From the NCBI RefSeq assembly GCF_033242365.1, contig NZ_BTHK01000003.1, forward strand, positions 148,337 to 212,336: a stretch of 64,000 bases of DNA, read 5' to 3'. The first letter of the stretch is position 1. The number at the start of each line of letters is the position of its first letter. Under the pieces are notes generated by a model. It was not told the DNA's origin, did not search any database, and saw only the letters and a list, made by a program, of their open reading frames with translations. Positions 44,683 through 54,443 of this stretch are shown here, piece by piece. The position numbers and the translations under genes are program-made. This DNA comes from Lachnoanaerobaculum sanguinis. Its GTDB lineage: Bacteria; Bacillota; Clostridia; Lachnospirales; Lachnospiraceae.

Positions 44683-46134
44683 TTAAAAATTAAAATATAC
44701 AAATGCTGATTCACCGCTCAAACCAATAATTCCCCAAACAAATATTATTGACGTGATTATAGCCATTACAAATGAATTATCCTTTAACTTCCTATAATTA
44801 TTTTCAAACAATAAACATATGCTAAAGGCCAGTAATGTCCAGATTAGTACCCAAAATCCCTTAATGTTATCTACAAACCATCCAAGTCTTAATACATTGT
44901 TTATAAATACCATCTCCGGAAAAGCCAGTAACCATATTGGCCCATTAGTTATATTTAAATCCTGAAATTTAATAATCTTAAGCATTATATCACACCACTG
45001 TTTTATTGATTCCGATCTGAAAAGAGACCATAATATTGTCGTGATAATAAATGTACCTAACCATCTTACCGATTCAAACATTTTGTTTTCATAATCATCA
45101 AATATCCTATCAATAGCACTTAAAATCCCATTTAACAGTCCCCACAAGATAAATGTCCAATTTGCTCCATGCCAAATGCCGCTAATAATAAATACTAACA
45201 TAATATTTATATATGTTCTTAATATACCTCTTCTATTTCCACCTAATGGAACATAAATGTACTTTGTAAGGAAAGAGGTAAGAGAAATATGCCATCTTTT
45301 CCAGAAATCTTTTATTGATAAGGCCTTGTATGGTGAGTCGAAATTTATAGGTAATTTGATATTCAGCATAAGAGATGCCCCCGTTGCCATATCACTATAA
45401 CCACTAAAATCAAAGTAAATTTCAAAGCTATAGAAAAGTAGCACAAGCATCAAATCCATTGATGATGCCGCCTCTATATTTGAATATCCCCAATTGACAA
45501 CCTTCGCAAAAACGTCTGCAAACATTACCTTTTTAAATAATCCCAAAGAAAATATTTTAATGCCAAATGTTATGTTCTCAGCACTTACTTTCTTTAATTT
45601 GTCATTATTTAACTGTTCTATAAAATCCACCGGGTCCATCAATGGCCCCATTAAGATCTTTGGGAAATAAAGAATAAATATAATATAATCTATTATATTA
45701 TTATCTTTAATATCTCCTTTTGATACTGCTACTACATATGCTATCTGTTGAAATGTAAAAAAACTTATTCCTAACGGTAATATAATCTTATTTAATACTA
45801 TATTTTGAGAAAAGATATAGTTGATATTTGATATCGTAAAATTCAAATACTTAAAGTACAGTAATAACATAATATTAATAGTTATTGGTATGGCTACCAA
45901 TGGCATGGATTTTATATATCTGTACTTCTTAATCACAATAGCACATGCGTAATTTACAAATATACTCAATGCCACTATACAAAGCAACTTATAATTATTA
46001 TATCCATAAAAAATAACACTGGATACAAGAATCAACCATTTACCTAATATGTTGTTTATTCTGTTAGCTAAAAAATATAAAACAATTGTAACAGGTAAAA
46101 ATAATAAAATAAAAATAAAAGAATTAAATTGCAT
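44683..46134 (-). CDS. MBOAT-family O-acyltransferase, AlgI/DltB-like
   Basis: 483 residues with about eleven transmembrane helices. The MBOAT core is visible: PLGISFFTFQQIAYV, FWKRWHISLTSFLTKYIYVPLGG (active region, shown in part) and the catalytic His in ISGIWHGANWTFILWG. It transfers acetyl or another acyl group across the membrane to the SGNH-like protein encoded next, for O-acylation of the exported glycan. It is the most upstream gene of the glycan locus. Confidence 0.93.
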   Translation of the reverse strand: MQFNSFIFILLFLPVTIVLYFLANRINNILGKWLILVSSVIFYGYNNYKLLCIVALSIFVNYACAIVIKKYRYIKSMPLVAIPITINIMLLLYFKYLNFTISNINYIFSQNIVLNKIILPLGISFFTFQQIAYVVAVSKGDIKDNNIIDYIIFILYFPKILMGPLMDPVDFIEQLNNDKLKKVSAENITFGIKIFSLGLFKKVMFADVFAKVVNWGYSNIEAASSMDLMLVLLFYSFEIYFDFSGYSDMATGASLMLNIKLPINFDSPYKALSIKDFWKRWHISLTSFLTKYIYVPLGGNRRGILRTYINIMLVFIISGIWHGANWTFILWGLLNGILSAIDRIFDDYENKMFESVRWLGTFIITTILWSLFRSESIKQWCDIMLKIIKFQDLNITNGPIWLLAFPEMVFINNVLRLGWFVDNIKGFWVLIWTLLAFSICLLFENNYRKLKDNSFVMAIITSIIFVWGIIGLSGESAFVYFNF

Positions 46135-46174
46135 AAACTAACCTTTATAATTTGCCACACTTTCTTTAACAGCA

Positions 46175-47353
46175 TTAAATAGCTTTTTTATTTTCTCTCA
46201 CCAAACTCACCGACCATATCGCTATCCCTGTTCCTATAACACTAAGCAGGATATTTACACTCAAAAGCGCTCTCATTCCCATATAGTCAAGTATTGCTCC
46301 ACCAAACAGTGATCCGAGCACTGTGCCGGCCGACATCATTCCCGACATAAATGCCTGTCCTGTTGCATGGTCTTCTTCTCTTACTGCCGTACCTGTAAAA
46401 TATACTGAAGCCGCAGCCATTATCGCAAAGCTGCATATCTGTGAAAGTTGAGTAATATATATTATTTCGATATTAGTTGAAGCAAAATAAAGTACCGCCC
46501 TCAATATATAGCCTGCACATGCAATAATCATAAGATTTCCAACTTTTATCTTCTTCATAATAAAAGAAAATGTAAACAAAACAGGAATCTCCACTACCGC
46601 CTGAATAAACATCGCAGTTCCGAGATTACCGCTGTTACCGCCAAGAGACTGTACAATTTGCAAAAGATATGTTCCTATAATATTGTGTGAGAAGAAAATA
46701 AAAAGCACTGCCAAAAGCATTATAGAAAAATATGGATATTTTCTTATAAAACTGATTACATTTGTTTGCTTATATTCGTCACTCTCAAATACGGATTTCT
46801 TTGTGTGTGGCATTGTACTTACAACACATAATAATAAGACCATAATTATAAGGCCTGAAGCAGGTATTATTTTTGTCCCGAATCTAAGTGCCATATTACC
46901 GATAAGAAGCGCCATAATTGCATACATTGCGGAACCTGTACCTCTGGCAACTCCGAAATTAAGTTTTACCCCTTCCCTCTCATATGCAAACAATGCCGTA
47001 TTTATCATCGGCAAATATATACTTGCTATTATATACATCAAGCCGAAAAGAACTGCAATCAGCCACCTTTCTTTTACAATAAACAGCATAATACATATAA
47101 GTATATATGGTAATCCTAATAAAATAATCATTCTTTTCCATGTCAGAATTTTTATCCTGTCACATAAATTACCCGCCAAAGGTTGTAATATTACTGCGAC
47201 CAAACAAAATACAGCTGTAATAATTCCTATCAAGCTGTTACCAAATCCGTTGCCCTGCAAATAAAAGGATATAAACCCGGCACTTGGACAAAACATCATC
47301 CAATATAGGCCTTGCAATAAAATATATTGGATATTTATTTTTCTATCTTTCAT
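46175..47353 (-). CDS. Major facilitator superfamily transporter
   Basis: 392 residues, twelve predicted transmembrane helices. The N-terminal YILLQGLYWMMFCPSAGFIS and the loop GNLCDRIKILTWKR resemble the MFS_1-like (LacY/nucleoside-symporter-like) group. The substrate is unknown. It overlaps the HAD phosphatase gene by 11 bases; a sugar-uptake plus sugar-phosphate-handling pair is a reasonable guess. Confidence 0.88.
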   Translation of the reverse strand: MKDRKINIQYILLQGLYWMMFCPSAGFISFYLQGNGFGNSLIGIITAVFCLVAVILQPLAGNLCDRIKILTWKRMIILLGLPYILICIMLFIVKERWLIAVLFGLMYIIASIYLPMINTALFAYEREGVKLNFGVARGTGSAMYAIMALLIGNMALRFGTKIIPASGLIIMVLLLCVVSTMPHTKKSVFESDEYKQTNVISFIRKYPYFSIMLLAVLFIFFSHNIIGTYLLQIVQSLGGNSGNLGTAMFIQAVVEIPVLFTFSFIMKKIKVGNLMIIACAGYILRAVLYFASTNIEIIYITQLSQICSFAIMAAASVYFTGTAVREEDHATGQAFMSGMMSAGTVLGSLFGGAILDYMGMRALLSVNILLSVIGTGIAIWSVSLVRENKKAI

Positions 47354-48011
47354 TTTCCTTGTTTTCCTTGCTTATCCAATCTATCACTTCATCAAGGTCA
47401 GCCTTTACATCATCAACTTTTGTTCTTATCTCATCTGTCGGTTCTATTGTATCAGGAACCATTATGACTCTCGCACCTGCTGCAATTCCGGCGTTTAAAC
47501 CGTTTATAGAGTCCTCCAGTACCAGACTTTGTCCTATATCTGATTTTACCTTATCTGCCGCTTTTAAAAATATATCCGGTGCCGGCTTACCGTTTTCTAT
47601 CTCATCACCGCATGTGAAATCATCAAAATAGTCATATACATTTGCCATTTTAAGATATTTTATTGCTACCTCTCTCTTTGTTGATGTCGCAAGACAGGCC
47701 TTAATATCGTTTTCCTTCAAATATTTAAGTAAATTATCAAGTCCCTTTTTCTTTGTAAGTCCATGCTCTCTTATATGCGAAACAATATATTCCTCTCTGG
47801 CATCTCTGCCCTTTTCTATATCAAATTCATCGCCTGCATCAGCTCTCAAAATCTCATATACCAAGGCTTTGTTGGCACCCTTTATCTTAAGTATAGCTTC
47901 ATCACTTATTTTACACCCCTGTAATAGGGCCGCATTCTGCCATGCTTTTCCATACAGCCTTTCTGTATCAAACATCAGACCGTCCATATCAAATAAAACC
48001 GCTTTTATCAT
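47343..48011 (-). CDS. HAD-superfamily phosphatase/beta-phosphoglucomutase-like
   Basis: 222 residues from the ATG at 48011 (GGTGG eight bases upstream; a GTG at 48023 is less well placed). It has motif I FDMDGLMFDTERLY, a cap domain of the beta-PGM class, motif II LATSTKREVA and motif III/IV GKPAPDIFLKAA followed by LVLEDSINGLNAGIAAG. It acts on small phosphorylated sugars. The exact substrate cannot be read. It is translationally coupled to the MFS gene. Confidence 0.9.
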   Translation of the reverse strand: MIKAVLFDMDGLMFDTERLYGKAWQNAALLQGCKISDEAILKIKGANKALVYEILRADAGDEFDIEKGRDAREEYIVSHIREHGLTKKKGLDNLLKYLKENDIKACLATSTKREVAIKYLKMANVYDYFDDFTCGDEIENGKPAPDIFLKAADKVKSDIGQSLVLEDSINGLNAGIAAGARVIMVPDTIEPTDEIRTKVDDVKADLDEVIDWISKENKENER

Positions 48012-48056
48012 TATTATATCCACCTTTTTTACTTTATATTAAGATAACATTTTTTT

Positions 48057-48085
48057 ATATTAAAAGCCATAAATTATATTAACAA
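48057..48085 (-). promoter_or_regulatory. Possible promoter of the HAD-MFS operon
   Basis: On the minus strand TTGTTA and TAATAT are spaced by 17 bases, about 45 bases before the HAD start. Confidence 0.45.
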
Positions 48086-48100
48086 TGTGTACAACTTTTC

Positions 48101-48147
48101 AAAAAAAATGAGATAAACTTCCACTCTTTAAAGTGAAAGTTTATCTC
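48101..48147 (-). terminator. Terminator of the MucBP surface-protein gene
   Basis: A 16-17 bp near-perfect hairpin (GAGATAAACTT... with its complement at 48131-48147) is followed on the minus strand by eight Ts. Confidence 0.9.
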
Positions 48148-48163
48148 TTTGTTTATATAGGTC

Positions 48164-51100
48164 TTACCTTGTTTCTTTTTTCTTTTTCACAATTACAATT
48201 GTTGCAATAAGTGAACTCATCAAGATAAACATATACTTACTGATATCCATAGTATCTGCTGTCTTTGGAACAGGTAGAGCTTCTCTTTGTGCCGGGATCA
48301 TAGGTACCTTCTCAGGTTCCTTGATTGTAGGGGTTATCTCCTGCTTTTCAACAGTTGTATTTATGGCATCCTTATTTGTAACTGTATTTACAGTTCTTGC
48401 CTTCACAAGTCTGTCAGATGATCCGCCACCTGAACCGCCTCTGCTGATATTTGAAGGTGTTGCTATAGACGGTGTTGCTATCGGTCTGATAGTAATATCC
48501 CTGTTTCTGTCATTAGGAATTAGTATCTGACTCGGTGTAGCTATTCTTGAAGGAGTCGGTGTTGTAGATGTACCCGGTGTTATTGTACTTGGTGTTACAG
48601 GTGTAACAGGAGTTAACGGTCCCGGTATAATTACCTGGCTTGGGTCCTTTTGGTATATATAAGTAACCTCAGTTTGTCCTGTTGTGAATATTCCCGTAGC
48701 ACGTCCTTGTACAAGGTACAAGTGATATCCTGATATATCTTTTTGTGTTGTTGAGTAAGGAAGTCCAAGACTTCTTGTTCCGTCCAGTACTTCATCACTC
48801 TCTATCGGTAACCCTGCAGTATTTACGTAATGGGCAATTACATCTCCTGCATCTTTTCTTCTATAAACATAGGTTACAGTTTGGGTTCCGCTTATAAATG
48901 TTCCGTTTGCATTTGCCGGTGTTATAATCAGGTCAAAATTATCAAATGACTTTGCACTCGATGTATATGACAATCCGAGTTTTTCACTACCGTCAAGTAT
49001 TTCAGGTGTCTCAAGCGGTACATTTCCGTTCTCATCTATATGCTCAACAATAACATTTCCTGCATCCTGACGTTTATAGATATAGTCTACCGTAATCGGT
49101 GCTACTGTAAATAGTCCGTTTGCATTTGACGGTACTGTTATCAAATCATAATATTGAATAGTCTTTGGCGATGTAGTGTAGGGCAATCCTACATTGTCTG
49201 TTCCTGTAATTATATCTGTACTTTCAATATTGTTTCCATGATTATCAAGATAATTTATTGTCACTCCGCCTGAAATTTTTCTCTTGTAGAGATAAGTTAC
49301 AGTCTGGGCTCCGCTTGCAAATGTTCCGTTTGCATTTGACGGTACTGTATCTATCTCAAAATCGGCATAAGACTCAGGATTTGTTGTATATGGTAATCCA
49401 AGTTTCCTTGTACCGTCCATTACATTAGGTGCTGTCAAATCGCTTCCGTCATATACAGACTTATGATATACTGTTACATTTCCTGCATCATTTCTTCTGT
49501 AAACATAGGTAACAGTCTGTGTACCTGTTACAAAAGTTCCTGTTGCATTTGTAGGCACTGTTATAAGTATAAAATTCGGTATATTCTTTGCAGTTGTTGT
49601 ATATGGTAATCCAAGCTTTCCTACTCCCGATAATATATCGGAATTATCAATCTCATTACCTTCATCATCTACATATCTGACTGTAACATCTCCTGCATCA
49701 TCTCTTCTGTATTCGTATGTGATAGTACGTACTCCATTTGCCGGATACACTCCTGTATGATCTGCAGGTGTTGCATTTACTACAGTATAATTTGCTATAG
49801 TTACCGGTGCGGTAGTATAAGTGAGTCCTGACTTTCCTGTTCCCGGTAAGTTTTGATCTGCCGCAAGTGATGTGGTTGTTCCCGCTTCATAGTGATGAAC
49901 CAGTACATCTCCTGCATCATTTCTTGTGTAATAGTATGTAACAACTGTATTTCCGGTTGCAGGATATACTCCTGTATGGTTTACAGGCGTTGCATTTACC
50001 ACTGTGAAATCTGCAAGATTTGCTGCCGCTGTAGTATAGGTAAGTCCTGACTTTCCTACACCGCTTAAAGTTTCATCAGGAGCAACCTCATTTGTTGTTC
50101 CGTTCTCATAGTGATGTACAATTACATTTCCAACATCATTTCTCTTATATTCATAAGTTACTGTTTGTATTCCTGTTGTATATACACCGTTTTTATTTGC
50201 AGGCTGTGCCACTAAAGTAAAGTCAGGTATATTATGCTCATTTGTAGTATATGCCAAACCAAGCTTTCCTGCTCCCGGAAGTGTCATATCCGGTACCAAC
50301 TGATTTGTTGTTCCCTGCTCATAGTGATGCACTATAACATTTCCACCGTCATCTCTCTTATATTCATAAGTAACAACTTTGGTAGTACCGGCTGCAGGAT
50401 ATGTTCCGGTATTGTCTGTAGGTGTTGCATTAACTACAGTATAATTTGCTATAATCTCAGGGGTCGTAGTATAGGTAAGTCCCGACTTTCCTGCACCACT
50501 CAATGTATTCGGCGCATGAAGCTGTGTTCCGCTACCCTGCTCAACATATTTTACTATAACATCTCCCACATCTTTTCTCTTGTACTCATAAGTTACTACC
50601 TTGGTAGTCCCGTGTGCAGGATATGTTCCTGTATGATCTGTAGGTGTAGGATTTACAACTTCATAGTCTGTTATTGTAGCCGGAGTTGTATTATAAGTTG
50701 CTCCTGCCATTCCCACTCCGCTAAGATTCTCATCTGCTGCAAGTGAGTTGCCGGTTCCCTGCTCATAGTGATGTACTATAACATCTCCCATGTCTTTTTT
50801 CTTATATACAAGTATTACAACATTCTCACCCGGAGATAATGTACCTGTGAGAGGCTTTGATGTGGCATGTAATTCTACATACTCATAATTTCCTGTATTT
50901 GAAGGATCTGCCGGCACTGTCACATTATATGTAGCCATAAATGTATGTGTAGTAACGACATCCGCTACTGCAGTACCTGCATTATCTGTCAAAGGAGCTC
51001 CTGTCTGATCCTGATACTTTACTCTAAGTGTTGAATCTACGGCCTTTAATGCCGCATTTGCGGTTCTGTTATTTGCTTCAGGTGTAAGATTTACCGTATA

Positions 51101-54100
51101 CTTAAATACATTTCCACCTCCAAATGTCTCATCAGTGAAATCATTTCCTATTACTGTAGATGATGACGGCACTGCCACATTTGATAATGTATCGCCTGTA
51201 GAAGGTGTAATTCTTATTGTATAGTTTCCCCTTGCACTGATATTATCAAACGAATAATTTCCGTCTGTATCCGTATTTGCAGTAGCGAGTACATTTCCTC
51301 CTGCATCATAGAGTTTTATCTCCCTTGATGCTGCAACTATATCTCCGTCAGCTGTATTATATGTTCCGTTTGACGGATTCATATCATAATAAACTTTTCC
51401 CTTAATACTGTATTTTGCAGGGACTATAGTATTTGCTACAGCCTCAAATGCTCCGCCGGTATTATTTCCCGGGAATCCGGCAAATGAGTTGTTTGCCTTA
51501 TCTGCCTGTGTCAAATCAGTACTGTCAGGTACTTTAACCTTAAAATGTAATGTATCTGTTTGACCGCTTGCCAATGTATATCCCGGTCTCATGGTGATCT
51601 TGATCATCTTTACCTGCGACCAATCTGCTACCGTACTCACCCAGTTTGCAGCATAGTTTGCAGCTATATTTCCATTTACAGGCGTATCTGTGCTGTATTG
51701 ATAAATATAATTCGGATTTGCATCCAACGGTCCCGTCATCTTTACGCTGAATGTAGAACCTCTATCATCATATGTAACACCGTCACTGTTTGGCGCTATC
51801 GCTTTATCACCTGAATATGGTAATATATCAAGGAATGTAAATCCACCCTCGGCTCTTTGAGAGTTATTGTAAATATTAAGCTGATAATCAACTTCCTGAT
51901 TTGAATCAGCTGTTGTAACAGATGAATACAAAGTCGCATCCGCTCTCTTTGATCTCTTGGTTAAAATAAGCTCACGTGGCGGTGAGTACTTAAATTTTGT
52001 TGCCATGTAGGCAAATCTCTCTGTAGTATTTCCGTCATTATCAACATCCAGACGGTCAATATCCTTACCTGCAACAGGGTGATTTGTAGCTGTTTCATTA
52101 TTACTCCAGTTTACTATACTTGAGATAGTATGATCTCCGCCATCAAGGTTCCTTGTTACGGTAAAATCTGTACTAAATTCCAATCTGGAAATTGCGCTTG
52201 AATCTGTATAGTTCGGTAGCTTCAATCCGCTTATACTATGTACATAGGCAGTCTTGCCTGTACCTTTGTAGTTTTGAATGGTTGTATAGGTATCCGGTAA
52301 TGTTGTTGAGCTTACTACCCATCCGCTTGGAGCGTCTCCACCCCATGTATAATATGAATAGCTTGAACTGTTATACTTAAGTCCCGGATCTGCCAAAACA
52401 GTATAAGTCAAATTTTCAAGATCCCACTTACTTCCCAAATTTCCTATATAATCAAGCGTACTGTAGTGGCGTACATTTTGATTAATATAGTTTAAACCTG
52501 CATCCCTCGGTGCATTTTCAGGATAATCGGCTCTTCTTAGGCTTGCCCATTCCTTTGACCATGTTGTTTGTACACCATTTTGTGTTTTAGTACTTGTTCC
52601 GTTATCACCTATACCGCTTGAATTATTTTTGGTTGTAGTAGCTCCTGTAGACGGCATTGTACTCAATGTGTTTTTAACGGTATTATATGAATTCTCCGTT
52701 AACTTGAATGAATATTTTATAGATACACCTTCACCATAACTTGACCATGGACTTGTGGTTGTCGGAGCCATAAATTTTATCGGTGTATCAAAAACAAATT
52801 CAAGTTTTGTATAATGCTTTGGAGTCGGCAATGTTATTTCTGTTTCTGTCGAAGTAATGGCAACATTAGTTGCAATCACTTCCGTTGTTCCTCCGGGCAA
52901 TGTACCTATAAGCTTGTTATGCTGCATATTTGCAATTTGTGTTGCATCAAATACAGGTAAATTTTCTTCAGCTCCGGCCGCATTTTTTACCCTAATATTT
53001 CTACCGTCATGACGTATTGCATACTTAACAAGTTCCAGACCTTCAACAGGCTCGTCAACTATTTTATCAACAGTATGATTGTATGCTCCGTATGTTACAA
53101 GCTGATTCGGGATACCCCCTGAATACTCCCATCCTGTTGAAAGATAGTATGAATGCAAGCTTTCTTCTCTTGTACTTAATATATGATTTTCATATCCACT
53201 CTTATAAAATACAAAACCGTCATCTCTTGGTGGTGTTCCCGGATATGAATAAAATGAATCTACAATTTTTGATTTTATAAGCGAAGCCGGATCCAAAGAC
53301 CCGTCGTCATTTACAAACTGCCATGTTACCGGAAACTCAACTTTAGCAGCTGTTGCGTAGCTTGTCCCAACCGGCTGGTTATTATATCTCATGGTGAAAC
53401 TACTGTAATCAGAATATGACGTTACCAACTCATCTTTGGTGATTGTCTGATTTGCCGCATTATACGTCCACTTTTCATTTCCCTGTATGGAAGTATCCCA
53501 AATAGTGTTCGCAGGTAATTGAACTGTAATCCTGGTTTTTCTTCTATCAAAGCCCTTTGATTTTATATCACCGCCAAGAGTAGTTCCCGGCGCAGGCCAT
53601 TCAACTCTGTATGAATCCACTCTGATATATGTCTTGGTATCATTTGACAGTACTGTATTCGATTGCAAATCTGATGATCCCTGCAAATAGCTTCTTGTGT
53701 TTGTATCGAGTATTGCATTTTTAGTACCGATAGGGTAAGTATATGCCACAAAATTATTATGGGTTGTCGCCAACAATGTTCCGTCAGCTTTGTAAAACTC
53801 TATCGGTATATTGTAAGTTTCTCCGTTCACTAAACCGTTTGCTTTTAAAGTTGCCTTAAACGGTATAGTAATCATCGCAGATCCGGCATTAATATATTTA
53901 ATTTTCATTATATAATAATCGCCCTGCTGAGTTACGCTTTTTGCATCGCCTCCTGTAGGCATGTTTATATAATCTGATATATCACTTGTTGATGGCCAAG
54001 CAAATATAGATTTATCCAAATATATAAGCGAATATGCACCGGGGTAGCTTGTGCTAACCGATGATACCACCGTATTGGCATAAAAAGGTACCTGTTCTCC

Positions 54101-54286
54101 GACATAGTACTTTGTAGTTGGTGTAGCTATGCTGGTATCATAAGTGACATTTGTTGTTATATCCGGATTGTTTTTCACCGGTGGTGGTGTCGCAGCAGCC
54201 CAGGCTGCCAGACATTGTGTAAATGTGCCTATGATCATATTAATGATCAACAAAAAAGCATAAATCTTTTTCTTTGAGTTTTTCAT
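48164..54286 (-). CDS. Giant MucBP-repeat cell-surface adhesin
   Basis: 2040 residues from the ATG at 54286; the frame also opens at a TTG two codons upstream. A signal peptide (to about residue 30) is followed by a ~900-residue beta-rich, Ser/Thr/Asn-rich head. One SdrD_B/Cna_B-like domain is at ~960-1060 (KGKVYYDMNPSNGTYNTADG; TDTDGNYSFDN), then one divergent and ten regular MucBP repeats of ~70 residues (about 1165-1880), then a Pro/Thr/Ser linker. The end is a sortase-type signal: PVPKTADT, a hydrophobic helix and KKKKETR. The sorting motif differs from LPxTG. MucBP repeats bind mucin or host glycans in relatives. Monocistronic. Confidence 0.93.
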   Translation of the reverse strand: MKNSKKKIYAFLLIINMIIGTFTQCLAAWAAATPPPVKNNPDITTNVTYDTSIATPTTKYYVGEQVPFYANTVVSSVSTSYPGAYSLIYLDKSIFAWPSTSDISDYINMPTGGDAKSVTQQGDYYIMKIKYINAGSAMITIPFKATLKANGLVNGETYNIPIEFYKADGTLLATTHNNFVAYTYPIGTKNAILDTNTRSYLQGSSDLQSNTVLSNDTKTYIRVDSYRVEWPAPGTTLGGDIKSKGFDRRKTRITVQLPANTIWDTSIQGNEKWTYNAANQTITKDELVTSYSDYSSFTMRYNNQPVGTSYATAAKVEFPVTWQFVNDDGSLDPASLIKSKIVDSFYSYPGTPPRDDGFVFYKSGYENHILSTREESLHSYYLSTGWEYSGGIPNQLVTYGAYNHTVDKIVDEPVEGLELVKYAIRHDGRNIRVKNAAGAEENLPVFDATQIANMQHNKLIGTLPGGTTEVIATNVAITSTETEITLPTPKHYTKLEFVFDTPIKFMAPTTTSPWSSYGEGVSIKYSFKLTENSYNTVKNTLSTMPSTGATTTKNNSSGIGDNGTSTKTQNGVQTTWSKEWASLRRADYPENAPRDAGLNYINQNVRHYSTLDYIGNLGSKWDLENLTYTVLADPGLKYNSSSYSYYTWGGDAPSGWVVSSTTLPDTYTTIQNYKGTGKTAYVHSISGLKLPNYTDSSAISRLEFSTDFTVTRNLDGGDHTISSIVNWSNNETATNHPVAGKDIDRLDVDNDGNTTERFAYMATKFKYSPPRELILTKRSKRADATLYSSVTTADSNQEVDYQLNIYNNSQRAEGGFTFLDILPYSGDKAIAPNSDGVTYDDRGSTFSVKMTGPLDANPNYIYQYSTDTPVNGNIAANYAANWVSTVADWSQVKMIKITMRPGYTLASGQTDTLHFKVKVPDSTDLTQADKANNSFAGFPGNNTGGAFEAVANTIVPAKYSIKGKVYYDMNPSNGTYNTADGDIVAASREIKLYDAGGNVLATANTDTDGNYSFDNISARGNYTIRITPSTGDTLSNVAVPSSSTVIGNDFTDETFGGGNVFKYTVNLTPEANNRTANAALKAVDSTLRVKYQDQTGAPLTDNAGTAVADVVTTHTFMATYNVTVPADPSNTGNYEYVELHATSKPLTGTLSPGENVVILVYKKKDMGDVIVHHYEQGTGNSLAADENLSGVGMAGATYNTTPATITDYEVVNPTPTDHTGTYPAHGTTKVVTYEYKRKDVGDVIVKYVEQGSGTQLHAPNTLSGAGKSGLTYTTTPEIIANYTVVNATPTDNTGTYPAAGTTKVVTYEYKRDDGGNVIVHHYEQGTTNQLVPDMTLPGAGKLGLAYTTNEHNIPDFTLVAQPANKNGVYTTGIQTVTYEYKRNDVGNVIVHHYENGTTNEVAPDETLSGVGKSGLTYTTAAANLADFTVVNATPVNHTGVYPATGNTVVTYYYTRNDAGDVLVHHYEAGTTTSLAADQNLPGTGKSGLTYTTAPVTIANYTVVNATPADHTGVYPANGVRTITYEYRRDDAGDVTVRYVDDEGNEIDNSDILSGVGKLGLPYTTTAKNIPNFILITVPTNATGTFVTGTQTVTYVYRRNDAGNVTVYHKSVYDGSDLTAPNVMDGTRKLGLPYTTNPESYADFEIDTVPSNANGTFASGAQTVTYLYKRKISGGVTINYLDNHGNNIESTDIITGTDNVGLPYTTSPKTIQYYDLITVPSNANGLFTVAPITVDYIYKRQDAGNVIVEHIDENGNVPLETPEILDGSEKLGLSYTSSAKSFDNFDLIITPANANGTFISGTQTVTYVYRRKDAGDVIAHYVNTAGLPIESDEVLDGTRSLGLPYSTTQKDISGYHLYLVQGRATGIFTTGQTEVTYIYQKDPSQVIIPGPLTPVTPVTPSTITPGTSTTPTPSRIATPSQILIPNDRNRDITIRPIATPSIATPSNISRGGSGGGSSDRLVKARTVNTVTNKDAINTTVEKQEITPTIKEPEKVPMIPAQREALPVPKTADTMDISKYMFILMSSLIATIVIVKKKKETR
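48645..50795 (-). repeat. Ten consecutive MucBP repeats
   Basis: Ten units of ~69-74 codons, each beginning GDVIVHHYE-like and ending VTYEYKR-like. The first five (nearest the head) are alike (HHYEQGT, VVNATPxDHTG); the last five form a second subtype (LGLPYTT, VPSNANGTF), suggesting two rounds of duplication. Confidence 0.93.
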
Positions 54287-54443
54287 ATGCAATTTTTCCT
54301 TTCACTCTATTTGAGTTCATAATAGCACATTTACAAAATATTTAAAAGAAGTTTTAATAAATAAGCAGAATTTTTAACAACATTTCATACTAAATTAGTA
54401 AACTTTCCGAATTAACTTTCACAAAATCAAACCGTTTTCTATC

